From Rhodamnia argentea (lineage: Eukaryota > Streptophyta > Magnoliopsida > Myrtales > Myrtaceae): a DNA stretch of 64,000 bases. Both the position numbers and the translations under genes were made by a program. Location: contig NC_063158.1 of assembly GCF_020921035.1 (NCBI RefSeq), positions 16,722,001 through 16,786,000 on the forward strand, in the 5' to 3' direction. Below are positions 36,664 to 50,007 of the stretch, piece after piece. The stretch's first letter is position 1; each line of letters starts with the position of its first letter. The notes beneath the pieces were generated by a model. It was not told where the DNA came from and did no database searches. It saw only the letters and a program-made list of their open reading frames with translations.

Positions 36664-37610
36664 TAACTTGAGCATCATATGTAGTGTTTACTTAATGGTA
36701 TTAATGGCAAGCAATAAGATTTACATGTTTGTATCTTAGGTCGATAAATATTAGCCAGCCCCTTGCCGGTGACGACCACGTCCATCGCCTCCTCCGGGAG
36801 AGAGGGTGGGCCATCGGGTCAAGGGGCTCGGTGGCGTTGCGTGATAGTGGTAGTGGCGGCGAGGGGTGGAGAGAGAGTCTATTGTGTACGTGCGATTGAG
36901 TGAGAAACAGGGTGTGAGGGAGAGACAACGAGAGGGGAAAAAGATGGACGGGGGTGGGGTTTGGGGCCAAATGTGTTTTCTCCGTAAATTGAAAATCTAA
37001 TGTTTGTATTAAGTGATGATGATTATTTATAAGTTCTATTCCTAATAAATTTGATGTGCATTTGCAAACTAGACCGGACTAGCCAAGAGACCGGCCCGGA
37101 TCGGCCGGGTTGGTCCGGTCCTTGAGGGGGGCGATCCGGTCCCCGGTCCCAATAAATGGAATCGGTGATCGGGCGGTCCGGTCCTCGGTTCCATGTGGAA
37201 GGGACCGGACCACCCAGAATGTACAATACACAAATATATATATATATATGTCTCACGATATTGTCATACTTATATAACATCCCTTTTGGAAATTCAGTTC
37301 CTATATCATTTGTATTTGTATCCAAATTCATTTGCAGACGTTAAGATTTTGTAATGGAACTATCATGTGGCTATCTCTGATTACGTCGCATCATCTTCCT
37401 TTGGGATTTCTAACTGAAGATGAACGGAAGGGGTATCCGCACAACTATGAGCTTTGCAAGAATTTTTGTTCCTTGGGTGAATAAATGTTGTGTTCGTATA
37501 TCATATAATTTACGGGCATGCATTTTCAGATTTTGCTGCATAAACAAGAACCTATTAGGCTTTTTCCACTTTGTCCATGTTGAACAATTTCAAACTGCTA
37601 ATATTACATG
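36664..37610. other. 3' region of VTL copy B
   Basis: 3' UTR, GGTCC-rich stretch (37060-37215) and a short AT repeat (about 37233-37248), as in copy A. It contains the empty SINE site near 37582. No gene. Confidence 0.6.
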
Positions 37611-37777
37611 TACAGGGTGTGCCTCGGAGCAATGTCCTTTATGATTATCGCATGGATGGTCCATTGGGACTGGACCGGACCGCCGGTCCCGGTTCCAAAA
37701 ATTTGGGGACCGGGACTATTGGTCCGGTCCCCGGTCTATATCGGGACCGGACTGGCCCGGACCATGCACACCTCTAT
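37611..37777. mobile_element. GGTCC-rich short inverted-repeat element, B unit
   Basis: The ends are TACAGGGTGTGC and GCACACCTCTATA, with a palindrome-rich interior. Same family as 34174-34358. Confidence 0.5.
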
Positions 37778-38284
37778 ATGCCTATGGTTTTTAATTGCAC
37801 TTACCGAATGCTAAAGACATTCTAAGTCAACCGCAACAAGCCCATTAAGTTTGAAACTTGGGAAACATGAATATTTGAATACATAATATCACGCCCCATC
37901 GACTTTGGCCTCTTGTTTTCAACCCATTTTTAGACCGATCATATATGCAAAATACAGCACGAAGAAAAAGAGAGAGAAATGAGGTGAAGGGTAGCAGGGA
38001 AGAGAATGAAAACAAAATTTAAGTGAATAGAATCATCATTGAGTAACATATTTGCACATCAGATTGCTTGGACTTCGGCCGCTAGCATATAGATCTGCAT
38101 CAATGCATGATGAAGGATAAGCAAACTCCATGACACCTTGTTCTATTGTTCGTTGAGTCTTAAAGCATTCACCAATTTACTTTCCTAAGCATGCATGGTA
38201 TTTTTGTTGTAAAATCTTGAAATGTCGCGAAATGCTATTTGATGTCATTTGTTAATCAACGAGGACGTTTTTCGCGTACAATGG

Positions 38285-39065
38285 TATGACGCTATTTGTA
38301 TGTGAAAGTTCGTATGCAAATGTCAATCGGAATACAAACTTCGACCATGACACACAAGAACGATATTACCTGACAACAACCACATGAGGCAAGATAGGAC
38401 AAATCAAATGCAGAACTGGATGATTTAATGACAGGACATGAAAAATAAGAGCATAATGGTGAGATGACATGACAGAGCAATCATCTTGTATAGCATGATA
38501 TGGCAAGTCAAAACCAAAACATGAAGATGGAACGACATGACATGACATGACAGTAATCGCATGCACTCGTATTGTGTTAAAAACCCAGAGCCGAAAGAGG
38601 GGATTATCCTTTGTCTAATCTACTAGAACTCGAAGCAGATTGAGTTGTGTCAATTGACCTCTGAATCAGCTTGTGCGTACGTGTGTGCGATCGCAATTGA
38701 AGGACAAATTGTGTAGTCGTTACAGTGTCGGTGCTGAGTGCTAACCATGGTTTTCAAAATACAGTCGGTCACCCAAAAATTGTTGGGATATGAATTTGAC
38801 TTTTGTATTGAAAACATCGTCAGGACATGGGGAATAGCTGCAATCGCATCCGCTCATGAGCGAAAGATAAGCAAAAGGCTATACTCAGTACTGGAAAGTT
38901 GATGAAGCTCCCTTCATTCGAAATTTTGTTTCGATTCAAGTTGGTTCAAAATGGTAACCCCAATATGACCAGCACTCTTTCATCTTGGTGATTTCGAATA
39001 TGGAAATCATAGTTTGCTCAGTCTTCAGTACCATCCAACCCATCCGAGGCGGTTGAAATTAAGAC
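38285..39065 (-). repeat. Inverted copy 2 of the FOLT1 3' flank
   Basis: Direct copy of 25960-26740 and the reverse complement of part of 19440-20900. No gene. Confidence 0.7.
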
Positions 39066-40123
39066 TCCATTCATTTCGCAAAAAACAACTTTCATAAAAA
39101 TATTTTTCGAATTTTCGGGCATTCGGTTCACGAAAAATTAGTCAATGAAATTTTTTTTCAATCAGTGAAAAAAAAAAAAACACCTACAAAAGTGGAAAAA
39201 ATGATTCCCTCTTTTTGAAGAGAGGAAATCATTTTTCATCCTCTTTCTTTCACTCACACCAAGCACATTCTCCTAAGTGCACTCATTTTAATTATTTGTT
39301 CTTTATTTTTGCATTATATATTTATTTTTATTAAAAAATATCAAAACTGTCATCATTTTTCATTTTTTTGGTGAGCTCGTCACTCGTCTATAGCCGGTTG
39401 CCATGGCCGGCGATCGGCTGAAGAAGAAGGAAAAACAAAAAAGAGCATTAAAAAAATAATTAAATGAAGTGCACGGAGGGAAATCAAATCAGATTTTCCA
39501 TACCAAACAACGGAGGATATCTTCCGGTACATTTCATGTTTCAACCGTTTGGAAAATATTGTCCATGTATGCTCGTCAATTCACTACTTCTTGAAAACCT
39601 TTCTCAAAAACATCGGATTTTTCACGAAACGAAGGGAGCCTAAGAGACAAAAAGTGCCCAAAATTTGAATGACCTATATACGTATCCATCCCTTGCTTGA
39701 CATAAAGAAGATGCAAAATTGCCGAAATCGCAGCTTAACCGACGTTGAACGCGTTCCTTTCAGGTGTGAACGTTACAGATTCCGGTTCCCACGCCATCAC
39801 CTTTCGACATGTTTCCTATTACTAATCACCTCACGAGAGCATCTGCATCTAATTTCCGCTTTTTGCACTTGTCTTTGTCCGAATTATTCCCTTGTCATGG
39901 CGGGTGGAGTGTGGAGAGGGGGCGCCATGTTTTAATTTTTCTCTTGCTTTCTTTCTAAACTGAACAAATAAATAGACGGAGACGAGATTAATTATTTATC
40001 GAACTATCCCATTTAATTATGAGATTCATATGCTCTTTATAAACATATGTTATCATAATAAGAGTTTGCCCTAGTCTGTTTTAGGTACACATCTACCTCA
40101 TTCATCACATTTCACGTGTCATT

Positions 40124-41027
40124 CATAATCGGAAAAATTATCAAAAAAGTCCCAAACCCATTGTAATTGTGCCAATTCAATCCATCCGCCGAAGTTTGGC
40201 TAGTCGAAGCCGACGTGGACGCCGGCCGGCCAGCGATACTTTTGAATTTTCTTTTTCTCTTTTTTATTTTATTTTATTTTCTGTTTTTTCCTTTTCTTTT
40301 GTCCTTCCCTTTCCTCTTACTTCAGAGGGACACCAATCTTCAGAGGAACATTGGTGGCCGAGGTCCGGCGATCGGTCAAAGGGATGGCGGGTCTTGCAGC
40401 GGCCTACAAGACCAAGCCTCGCCATGGCCGGGGGAGGCTCGCCACAACGAGGATGCACGAACCAAAGCCCTATACCCCACCATCTCCCCTTTCCCCGTCG
40501 ATGTTCACCTCTCTTCGATCTCTCTCTGGTTCCCCTCTGTTGACACCTAAATTTTGATTTTTAGAAAATCATTCATTTAAGCATAAAATGAGAATTGAGC
40601 TAGTTCTCACAAAAATATTTTTCATGCATAGCATATTCAATTTAATTTAACATGCATTACATTTTGCATCTTATATGGACCGGCGGCAGAAGCACACCTA
40701 AAATGGACGTGCGGATCGATCAAGAACCCATCAGAAATTTGGCACACCTGCAGTGGGGAGATGGTGTTCAAAAATTGTAGGCAAAAATAGGAGTTTTGGC
40801 TTTATTGAACAAGACCAAGTCCATGTTGTTTAAAATTTAACCAAGCCCATGGATATAATATGTCTATATGCACGTGAGGTGTAGGACTTGGAGGTCTGCA
40901 TTATTCAATCCAATTTAAAATAATCCTTAAGATCTTGATTGCAATAAAATAAAGGATAAGGATATTGATTGCAAAAGAGATATACTGAAGATTAGCCTTT
41001 TAGTTGAACGAAACCCTAGGCTTTATC

Positions 41028-41067
<40 letters not shown>

Positions 41068-44000
41068 GGCGTCGTTCAAAAAAGGTGGAGGCATTAACAC
41101 ATTCAGAAAGTCAGAGTTCCTTGCTCACGTGAAGATTAGAGAGCAAAGAGGGAGACTTAGGTTTTCTAATAACACATAATTCCTCCCATCGCTCGACTAT
41201 CCACAAAGCTTGACGTGAGTTGACGACTCCTTGCTGAACCTGGATCCAGATTTGACGTCGTCTTTGCCCAATTCGGCACCAGCTTCGACGTTGCATCTGC
41301 TTCCAACTACCACCGCTCAGTCTGAAGCTTGCTCGATTGCCGCTGTTGCACCCTCAGTCCAGTCGCTGTTCACACTTATTCTCACTGCTGTTTGGTCTTC
41401 TCTTCAGCTACGGTCCAGGGTCTTCATGTGTGGCAATTTGGCACCTAATTGTCTGTTATTTGGTGCTTGAGTTTGGTTGCTGCCCAGTGCCGTTTCTGCT
41501 CCAAATTGGTCCAACTTGTTCTGCTGTCCAGAGGTCAATTCTGCTGCAAATCAGCACTTGAGACAGCACCGTTTGGAAGTGATTTTTGGGCGGATCCCAC
41601 AGCTTGTGCGTGCAGATTTTTCTGAGCAATTCAAGGTAATACTCTTGCACACTTAGGGTTAATTTAAGCATGTTTTAGAGTACTTTATCTGCTGCTTTGT
41701 TGCTGTTCCAATGCTGTTTCTGCATAGTCCACATGCTGTTTTGATCCAAATCAAGCTGTTTTTTTTGTTATTTATGTCACTAACCATGCATATCTTTGCG
41801 GGAGCATAAAGGTAAGTATTTTACTCGTTTTAGATGCTGTTGTGCATGGATTGAAAGCCGTCTACTTGTTGTTCTTCGGCATGAACACAGAAAATTTTGA
41901 AAAAATTCAAGGAGCAAGTTTTGCATATCAAAACCCTAATTTTTATCATGGATTTTGAAAATCGGGTTTAATTGGATTCATTGGATATATTTTCAGAATA
42001 AAAAAAATCTAAATCTAAATTAGGAAATTTTATTTCCTAGTAGGCAACATCTATGTTAAGTTGGATAAACTTGTCCGTCGCCATTCGGATACGACCCTCC
42101 AACTTATTAAAGATGGGAATTTAGTTAATCTGATCTATCGCCGTTTAGATCCGATTCGCTATCTTCAAAAAGCCGAATTTAGATTTATGAATATCCTTTT
42201 TTCGAAAATTACGAGAGAATAGGATTTGATTTGGTTTGATCTGGATCGCTATCTTGAATTATATGATTGGATTGATATTCTGCAATTGATTGAGATCTTG
42301 TTTGATTTAAATTTCCTGATAAACTTAAAAAAGAATCCTAAAAATTAGTGAGATATGGTTTCTTATAAATCATGTCTGATTAAATCTTTAGGAAGATAAG
42401 GTTTCCTAAAAACTTTATCTCATTAAGTTTATCTTGAAAATTTAGGTAAAGAGAATCAAATCAGAATATTTTTAATCTGGCCAAAAATTCAAAAGAAAGG
42501 GAATAGAAATCAGAGAATTTTGTCATGCATCTCACATTATCTCATTGCATATTTAGCATATCCCGAACATCTCACGTCATTTTCGCGCATATTTCTAATT
42601 TTATGCATATCTTGCATATCCACTGCATATTTTCGAATATCCCTAATCTTGCATTCCATATTTAAAGGTATCATGCACTTCATTTATTTCATGCATCTCT
42701 CATATTGGGGAAAATTCATGTAAAAATACAAAAGATCAGTTCATGCCATTTTGCATCATTTTATGCATATTTAGAGTATCTCATCACGTTCCTGTCATAT
42801 CTCATGTCGTCTTATGTGATTTCATGCATATCTTATCTTATTCACGAAAAAATACAAAAAATATGCCTCATTGCATATCTCGTGTTTCCATGTGTATCTC
42901 CTGCATATATCTTGCTATCTTTGCATATCTTTCTCATATCATATTTTTTAGAAAAATCATATCTCGCATATCGCGTGTCATACTTTTATATCATATGTTG
43001 TTCATTGGCGTATTTTGAATATCACCAACATCATATACCATATTTTTTCGAAAATTGCATATTCATTCATCCTATTTTTTTTAAAATCATTATTTTGTTA
43101 TGTCACATGTTCATGTCATTGGCATATCATGTTTGTTCAAGTTCATTATCTTGCATGTTATTTCATATTACGTAAATGTTGTGCCATATTGCATGTTTTA
43201 ATTAAGTAGTTAATTGTTGCATATAGGGAAACCTTGACTTAACATCTTGCATGTTACGGTCTCCAAATGTTTGCATAATTGTCTGCACGTTGCCTTGCAT
43301 TCCACTTTAATTTGATGTCGTTAGCATTACTTAATTTAGTCATACAAATTCGGCACGTATTTTAGCCTTCGCATGTTACGCATTGCATTCATTCTAAGAA
43401 AGTGAAAACATAAAAAAAAACCTCACTTGAACTTGAAAAGCTCCTTGTGAATTCAATCAAACTTGAGTTGCCAACCTAGGACATTTCATGAAATTAAGGT
43501 ACCGAAAGGGCATTAGCTTTAATTAGTTAATGTAATCAAGTCCCCGAATCCACAATCTCTGGTTCGTAGAAATAAGAATAGTCCTCCCACTATTTTTATT
43601 TAGGTTTCTAATCAACCTACCCAAAATGGTTAGTGGCGACTCTGAATCCTAAATCATTCTAGTTAACCAAAGTTGCGATTTGGTAGGGCTTGGGAGAGTC
43701 CGTATTAGGTTAGTCATCAAAATTAACCTGATAATCCATTAGCCTGAAAAATTAATTTTTTTTTAAGGTCGCGACACCCTCTCTCGAGGGTTCTCCTTCT
43801 GCACTTCTAGCTTCCAATTTCTGATTGGGGTTTCAGCATCTAATGCTCCTCGTTTTCTTGTTTTTTTCAATTGGATCAGACGGAAAAAAATATTTTTCGG
43901 AGACGGTGACACGTCATAACTGGAGTCGTTCCTTTTCTTGTGCGGCCGACGAACAGAGTAGTTCCTTGCCGACCATCCTGATATATCACCAGATTCACCA

Positions 44001-44430
44001 CCCAGAGTCCCTTTCCCCCAAAAGAAACACCAAGCTTCCATTTTTTCTTTTCTGTTGCTCTTGAGATTTCGAGCCTACGACGGCAAGGTCGAGCCTCGCT
44101 AGATCTAGGCCGACCATCCCTCTGGCTAGTCGGCATACCTCGGCGACCAATGTTCCTTTGAAGACCAGCGACCGTCGTTCTCTGAAAAAGAAGAAGGAAG
44201 GTGAAGGGAAAAAGAAAATAAAAACAGAAAAATAAAAAAAATTCAGAAATAATAATAAAATATTCGATCGCCGGCCGGTCGGCGTCCATGTCAGCACTGG
44301 CCGATCAAATTTCGTCGGATGGACTAAATTGGCACAATTCCAAAAGGTTTAAGATTGAATCGGTAAAAAAAAAGATTTAGAATTGAATTGGCATAATTAC
44401 AATAGGTTTTGACTTTTTTGGTAATTTTCT
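40124..44430. mobile_element. Block 2 copy of the Mutator-like foldback element, split by solo LTR 2
   Basis: Left part 40124-40537, right part 43777-44430. It matches 27742-28887, with decayed flanks TTCATAATC and TTCCTAATT. The spacer is interrupted by the LTR at the sequence CCCTC. Confidence 0.75.
40538..43776 (+). mobile_element. Solo LTR 2 (3.24 kb) with perfect 5-bp target duplication
   Basis: Begins TGTTGACACCTAAATTTTGA and ends AAGGTCGCGACA. The target duplication CCCTC is at 40533-40537 and 43777-43781. The uninterrupted site is preserved in block 1 (about 28217). An AT/GT run with a TATA-like start lies near 41024-41067. There is no gag or pol and no second LTR. A stretch at about 42500-43200 is packed with degenerate GCATATCT/CATGTCAT phrases. 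Confidence 0.85.
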
Positions 44431-44823
44431 CTTCCTAATTTAACTTTCGCGTGAGAAGGGGTGAAATGAGAAATTCTTGATTCTATCGATTTTTTTTTTC
44501 TTTCTTTCTTAATAATATCTTAAGTACCTCCTCTTACTTTACCCATTTTCTCTGATATTTACGCGTTTGCCAAATGAGTTGATGCTTAGTAATTGTTTTC
44601 TTCGAAGAAGTAGAAGATTCGAAATGAGACAAGTGAACGACAAGTCAAATCGCATGGGCGCGTGGCATCCACACGAAAGCATATCATCTAACAGAAATCA
44701 CATAGCCGCATGGCATCCGATTGAATGTAATACCTCATTTCCTACAGTTATAACTTTCTTTAATGGCAGCATCTTTTAGATTTCACACCGCATTCTGCCT
44801 TTTCTTTCTTTTGAAATCATTAG

Positions 44824-45353
44824 GAAAAATTATAAAAAAAAAAGTCATAAATCTATTGTAACTATGCCAATTCAGTCCTAAACTTTCTTCTTTTTTACAT
44901 TTTTGTCAATTTAGTTCATCCGACCAATTTTGGCAAAAAATTGCTGATGTGGACACCGGCCATCCTACGTGGCGCGGCAAGCATTGATGTGGATATTTTT
45001 TAGTAATTTAATATTTTTTTGAACTTTTTTTTTTATGTATTTTTTTCCCTTCTTCCTCCTTCCTCCAGCAAGTCCTGTAAGCGGAATAAAAAGGAAAGAC
45101 AAAATAAAATATAAAAATAATAAAAAATTCGAGAAAAATTACAATATTGTGAATAATTACAACGTCAGCATCGGCTGCATAGCGTAGGACGACCGACATC
45201 TAGGCTAGTAATTTCCGGTCAAAATTAGTCGGTTGGATTGAATTGACACAAATGAAAGGTTTAGAACTGAATTGACCAAAAAAAAAAAAAAAAAGAGAGA
45301 GGTTTAGGACTGAATTTGTACAATTTCAATAGGTTTAGGACTTTTTTAAACAA
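44824..45353. mobile_element. Non-autonomous inverted-repeat element, block 2 copy
   Basis: Counterpart of 29275-29820. The flanks AATCATTAG and ATTAGTTAG are compatible with a decayed 9-bp duplication. Confidence 0.6.
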
Positions 45354-46240
45354 ATTAGTTAGCTGAGCAGGACCACACATTAAGTTGATTACTTAGAATG
45401 ATGCCAGATCGCATAGGCGCATGGCGTCCACACGAAAGCATATTATCTTCTAAATGGGAACTCAACAACTTTTCTTAATTAATCAAATGATAATCCTCGA
45501 CTGAAGATAACCAAGTGGTGCCTGGGGAATACAGACCGCCGCAGATGTGCATTGCCTGAATAATCTTTTATCATTCATTATATACTTTCATGTAATTAAC
45601 ACCAACGATTGTTACATGTCTAACTTCGCTTTGAAAAGTTATTAATCGCAACTATAATAGTTGCCTTGCTCCTCTCACTCCCTGCAATTTGTTCACATAA
45701 TGCCGAGTGGGTGACGAATCTTCGGTGTTTATGATGTGCGAGTATATCATGCATGAGATCAGTCAGCTTTACTAACTTCGCTCGTAAAGGAAATCAAGTC
45801 CAAACGGGTTTCCCAGTTCGAGTTTAATCCCTAGTTTGTGTATGTTTTCTATTTTGGATCCAATTCTTTTAGAAGTGGTTCTTGTTTGTGAATTGTATCA
45901 AATAGGCAATTTTTTCATGAATTACACTCAGAAGCATTCCAAGATGAGTTTTTAGTGTTCAGGACAATAAATCTTGCGATAAAATTTACAAATTCTTTTG
46001 TGAAATTGGGAGATTATTTCGTGAAGAATTGCGGGGTTAAACACATGTAAGTGGGCGCTCAAAAATACTAAAAGTGTTTGAATGACTCGAGTATAGTTGT
46101 AATCTCAATTGTATCGATTGGGTCTATAGTAGAATCCTATGCTGCTCTTCCCATGAAGTAGATCCCATCGACTGAACTGCTTAAATTTGGTATCCGATTT
46201 ATTTCCTTATTATTTTTATTTTATTGTTCGCTTGCTACTT
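45354..46240. other. Gene-free stretch in block 2
   Basis: Matches about 29830-30780 in block 1. No coding sequence is seen. Confidence 0.6.
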
Positions 46241-48970
46241 AGCCAGAAAAATATGTGGCCATGAGATAGGGATATAAGTGGAACCGAATTGACTGAACGG
46301 TAGAGTCCTGGTAACACCTCTTTCTTCTCTATTTTGGACAGAGTGATATTACACTGAGGCTATGCTTCGTTGAAGCAAATCAATGGGAACAAAAGAAGGA
46401 AAAATGAAAATCAATCAATTTGATGGGAAGGATTATCATTTCCGGAAAATGCAGATTGTTTGTACCAAAGCAATCTACACTTACCCTTGTCTTGGAAGAA
46501 GCTAGGGTCGATGAGGGCAGTTGATTCGAATTTGCTGGATAGATATGCGTTAGGTGTTATTTGGCTGACGTTCGGTTATTGCATAATATTTGATTTCGTG
46601 AAAAAGAAGACTACTACAAGAATAATAAATGCCGTGTTGAACATGTATGAGATATCCTATGTAATAAAAAACGTTTACTTGATGCGATGTTTGTTTTACT
46701 TAAAGATGGACAAGTGTGTGATGGTTGCTGAACATATCAATGAATCCATCGTTAGTGCTGGAGTTCAGTTGATATTGTCTTTGATGATAAGGTACATCCT
46801 ATGATTCTATTATCCCAATTGCCTCTTAATTGGAATACTACTATTACTACTGTAAGTAATTCTTCAAGGTCAAGAAGCTTGAGGTTTTATTAGGTGTGCG
46901 ATCTGATTCAGACTGAGGACATCCATAAAATAGAATCCAGTGAATGTGTCCGCTACTTTAATAGGTCAACGTAGAGGAAGAACTAGTTTTCTTGTTAGCA
47001 GGCGTCGAGTGAATTTGAATAGATGAATTCAGTCTAAGATATATAGTATGATTCATTGAAGTTGTGGCAAGACGGAGCATCCTTAAAATGATTTCCTTAG
47101 GTAGAAGGACACCGCAAGTAACAATATTTGTGTACAATGCTCACTTTAGTGCCAAAATTTTTCGCCGGCTCACTTAAGTGCCAAATCGGAGAAAAAACTA
47201 TCACTTAAGTGCCAACGGTGAGAGATTTTGGCCAAAATAAATACATGGTATTTTTATTTAAAATAATTTAGTGGCATGGCATTTTTAAGTCAAACAATTT
47301 AGTGACATGGTTTTTTAAATAAAAATCAATTCGACATGTGCAAGGAGAACAATGTCGCTCGGTCGACGTGGCTAGGATGTCTTAAACTTACAGCACCTAA
47401 GTGATCACAATTTATCACTTATGTCACTTAAATGATCACTTAAAAAAAAACTTGAGATTCAAATGATTATAATTTACAACTTATGGCACTGAAAGTCACT
47501 TTGCGAATTGGCTAAATGATGTCGTTTGTGCTTTGAAAGCTGACTAGTATCTCCGGTGAGCCACGTAGGATTAGTTAATTAATAAAAACTTGCCATGTAT
47601 GACTTCCGACTAGACTCACCGGAGTTGGCATTGAAATAACCTTTTTTAAAAAAATTAGCATTTAAATGATCCGAATTTTTTTTTTTGGCACCAAAGTAAG
47701 TGCTATACACGAATGTTATCACTTGAGGTGTAATTTTTCTGATTTCCTTAAGTAGATGAATAAAAGGATAAGGGAATTAGAGTTAAGTCTGTTGATGATA
47801 TTACTAAAATTGCTAATGGTGTCACGAATGGTGATGATTATATCTTGTCTGTCGCTAAGGATTTGTCATTTGACAAATGGGCTATGAATTTTATATTTTC
47901 ATTTTGCATTACACCAAACAAGAGTTGGTTTACTATTCAGTGCACGGAAAATAGTAAAGAGTAGCTGACAACATTGAGTGCAGTATTGTGAGTCTTGGTG
48001 ATGTTAGAATTAGAATACATAATGACATCGGAAAAACATTGACTAGAGTAAGGCATGTTCCAATAATGAACTAGAACATGGCCTAAATTCAGCTCGGTGT
48101 CAATATACACCAAAAGGTGGAGTTCTAAAGGTCTTTTGAGATATCCTGCTAACAATGAGGGGAAATCAAACACTGTAACCTATATATGCTTCAAGGGGAG
48201 GCAATGACAAAATTTTGTCGTAGAGAAGTTGAATGCATCTGCTAGAGAATCATGACATAGAGGTTTAGGTCACATTGGTGAGGGAAGTGTAAAGGTTTTA
48301 AGTGAGAGGAATATGTTGTATGATTATGTGGTTGAGGAACTGGATGTATGCGAGCGTTGTGGCTTGAGTAAACAACGAAAAGCACAATTCAGTCCATCTA
48401 TTAGAGAAGTCATAGGGATTGCAGAGTTGATTCACTTTGATGTTTGTATGCTATCTTGGTTTCCTTCGAGGAAAAGTTCTAGATATATGCAAATAGTTAT
48501 GAATGACTACTTGAAGAAGACCTGAGTATTTGTGCTGTGGTACGAGTTTGATGTTGTTGTCAAAACCAGGAAGTTGAAACCTTTGATAAAAAATGAGATT
48601 GGTAAGATGGTCAAGCATATGCAGACTGACACTAGCATGAAATTTTACCTGGTGCCGTTAAATAGATTCTGCTTGAAGAAGGCACAATAATACGTCGCAC
48701 AAACACTAGTGAACGACAACCGGTTATAAAGTTGATGAGTAGAAAATTACGTCTTACACCGTCAATCATGTGATGATAATGGCATTTTAACGTCAAGATA
48801 TGGTAGATGCACATACCTTGGGGAGTTGGAAGATCTCATTGTACATCTGTGGCGCATGGGGTACTAGCTTCTATATGGAGGATGATTGGCGATTGATTTG
48901 AATAATGCATGCGCATGAATGTCACGATTCATGAGCAGAGAGGCACAGGTACAACATGTACAAATCCTAT
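46241..48970 (+). pseudogene. Decayed Copia-type retrotransposon (gag, zinc knuckle, protease, integrase)
   Basis: In order: a gag start (FDGKDYHFRKMQI near 46415); the rest of the UBN2-type gag domain at 46460-46804 (phrases SNLLDRYALGVIWLT and VAEHINE); a damaged zinc knuckle (SCGKTEHPKNDF near 47060); a protease-proximal segment (ITPNKSWFTI near 47915); then a pre-integrase and integrase start at 48313-48525 (CERCGLSKQRK, ELIHFDVC, YMQIVMNDYLKKT). Frames change and stops occur throughout, and no reverse transcriptase is seen. A MITE is inserted at 47106-47739. A non-functional relic. Confidence 0.75.
47106..47739. mobile_element. MITE nested in the Copia remnant, with 17-bp flanking repeats
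   Basis: Inverted ends: the left GTAACAATATTTGTGTACAA opposes the right TATACACGAATGTTATCACT. The direct flanks TGATTTCCTTA-x-GTAGA (47089-47105 and 47740-47756) match at 16 of 17 bases. The interior repeats the phrases CACTTAAGTGCCAA and CACTTAAATGATC. Non-coding. The family is unknown to me. Confidence 0.65.
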
Positions 48971-49919
48971 TGCTATATTTACGTGAGTACTCTTGTTTAT
49001 AACAATGATTATTCAGTTAAACCTCATTAAAGAAAGCCACGTTCGAGCCTACGCCAATTATGACCATGCCTTTCCTTGCAACCCTGGTAAAGGTGACATC
49101 CCTCGCTTCGAAAGAACGCAATGCATCTTTGCATTCTTTACTAAACATCTTTTTCTTTTTTCTTGTGGGCCAATAATTATCAAGAAGTTCGTGATACCTA
49201 AATTCTTTTTGGGTTTGATTCGTGTCCTCATCATCTAGACTTAAATCAAACGTACTTCAACATATAAAAGTGTTAAACTAAACAGGGGGGGGGGGAGTAG
49301 TCACTTAGGATGATGACTAATTGGGTGTTCAAAACTAGAAAATACTTTCTTGACAGTGCTGTCGGGGACGGTAACCATAGATCCATGCATCATCACCACT
49401 TGTATTACATAAAACACTTATTGATTGGAAAATCATATGGCAAAAACTAAGCGATAGTACTGCCAAACTGTTAGAGTAGTAGCTTTTTTCAAAATACTCT
49501 ATTAGCGGTTGTCCCGCCATTTCTAGAGGAAGTATAATAAGATTTCATCAACATTTCATGAGCAATTAGCACACTTATGGAGACACCTATTAGAAGATCT
49601 TGCAAATCATGTTCAAACACATAAGATTATATTATCCGAAATTGCCCATAAGAAGCAAAGGTTATTCGCATTTCCGTGGGAAGCTTGTCCCTCGATTTGT
49701 TTGTTCACTTATTTGAGCTACTGAAAATGGGTCGCATTCCACATTATTATTTATAAAAAAAAAAGAAAAAAATGCAGAGATACAACATCGGACATTGTTT
49801 TCCACCAGCAGGTCTTTTCATTTTATTCGGGCGTGAACACATGAGATTCCACCAACTATAGGAAACCACGTCTCGGGTTCCACCGGATCGCACTTGGGTA
49901 TTGTTCTAGTTCTAGGACG
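48971..49919. other. Upstream region of VTL copy C
   Basis: Collinear with 31270-32260 upstream of copy A, including the poly-G run near 49285. No gene. Confidence 0.65.
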
Positions 49920-49940
49920 CACGTGTTTCTCTATAAATAG
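49920..49940 (+). promoter_or_regulatory. Proximal promoter of VTL C: G-box and TATA box
   Basis: CACGTG at 49920-49925 and TATAAATAG at 49932-49940. The distal site is CACATG, as in copy A. Confidence 0.65.
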
Positions 49941-50007
49941 CTTCTCTCGGGGAGTGTGCCCTCTACACGCCCTCTTATCTTCCTCTAGCTTCTCTCTCCA
50001 TCCATCC

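Noticed and set aside
43631-43650. TAGTGGCGACTC inside solo LTR 2 as a possible primer-binding site, which would make the element a complete small retrotransposon
   Set aside because: It lies inside the region shared with all three copies, the start sequence is not repeated after it, and the TG..CA ends with target duplication already define a single LTR.
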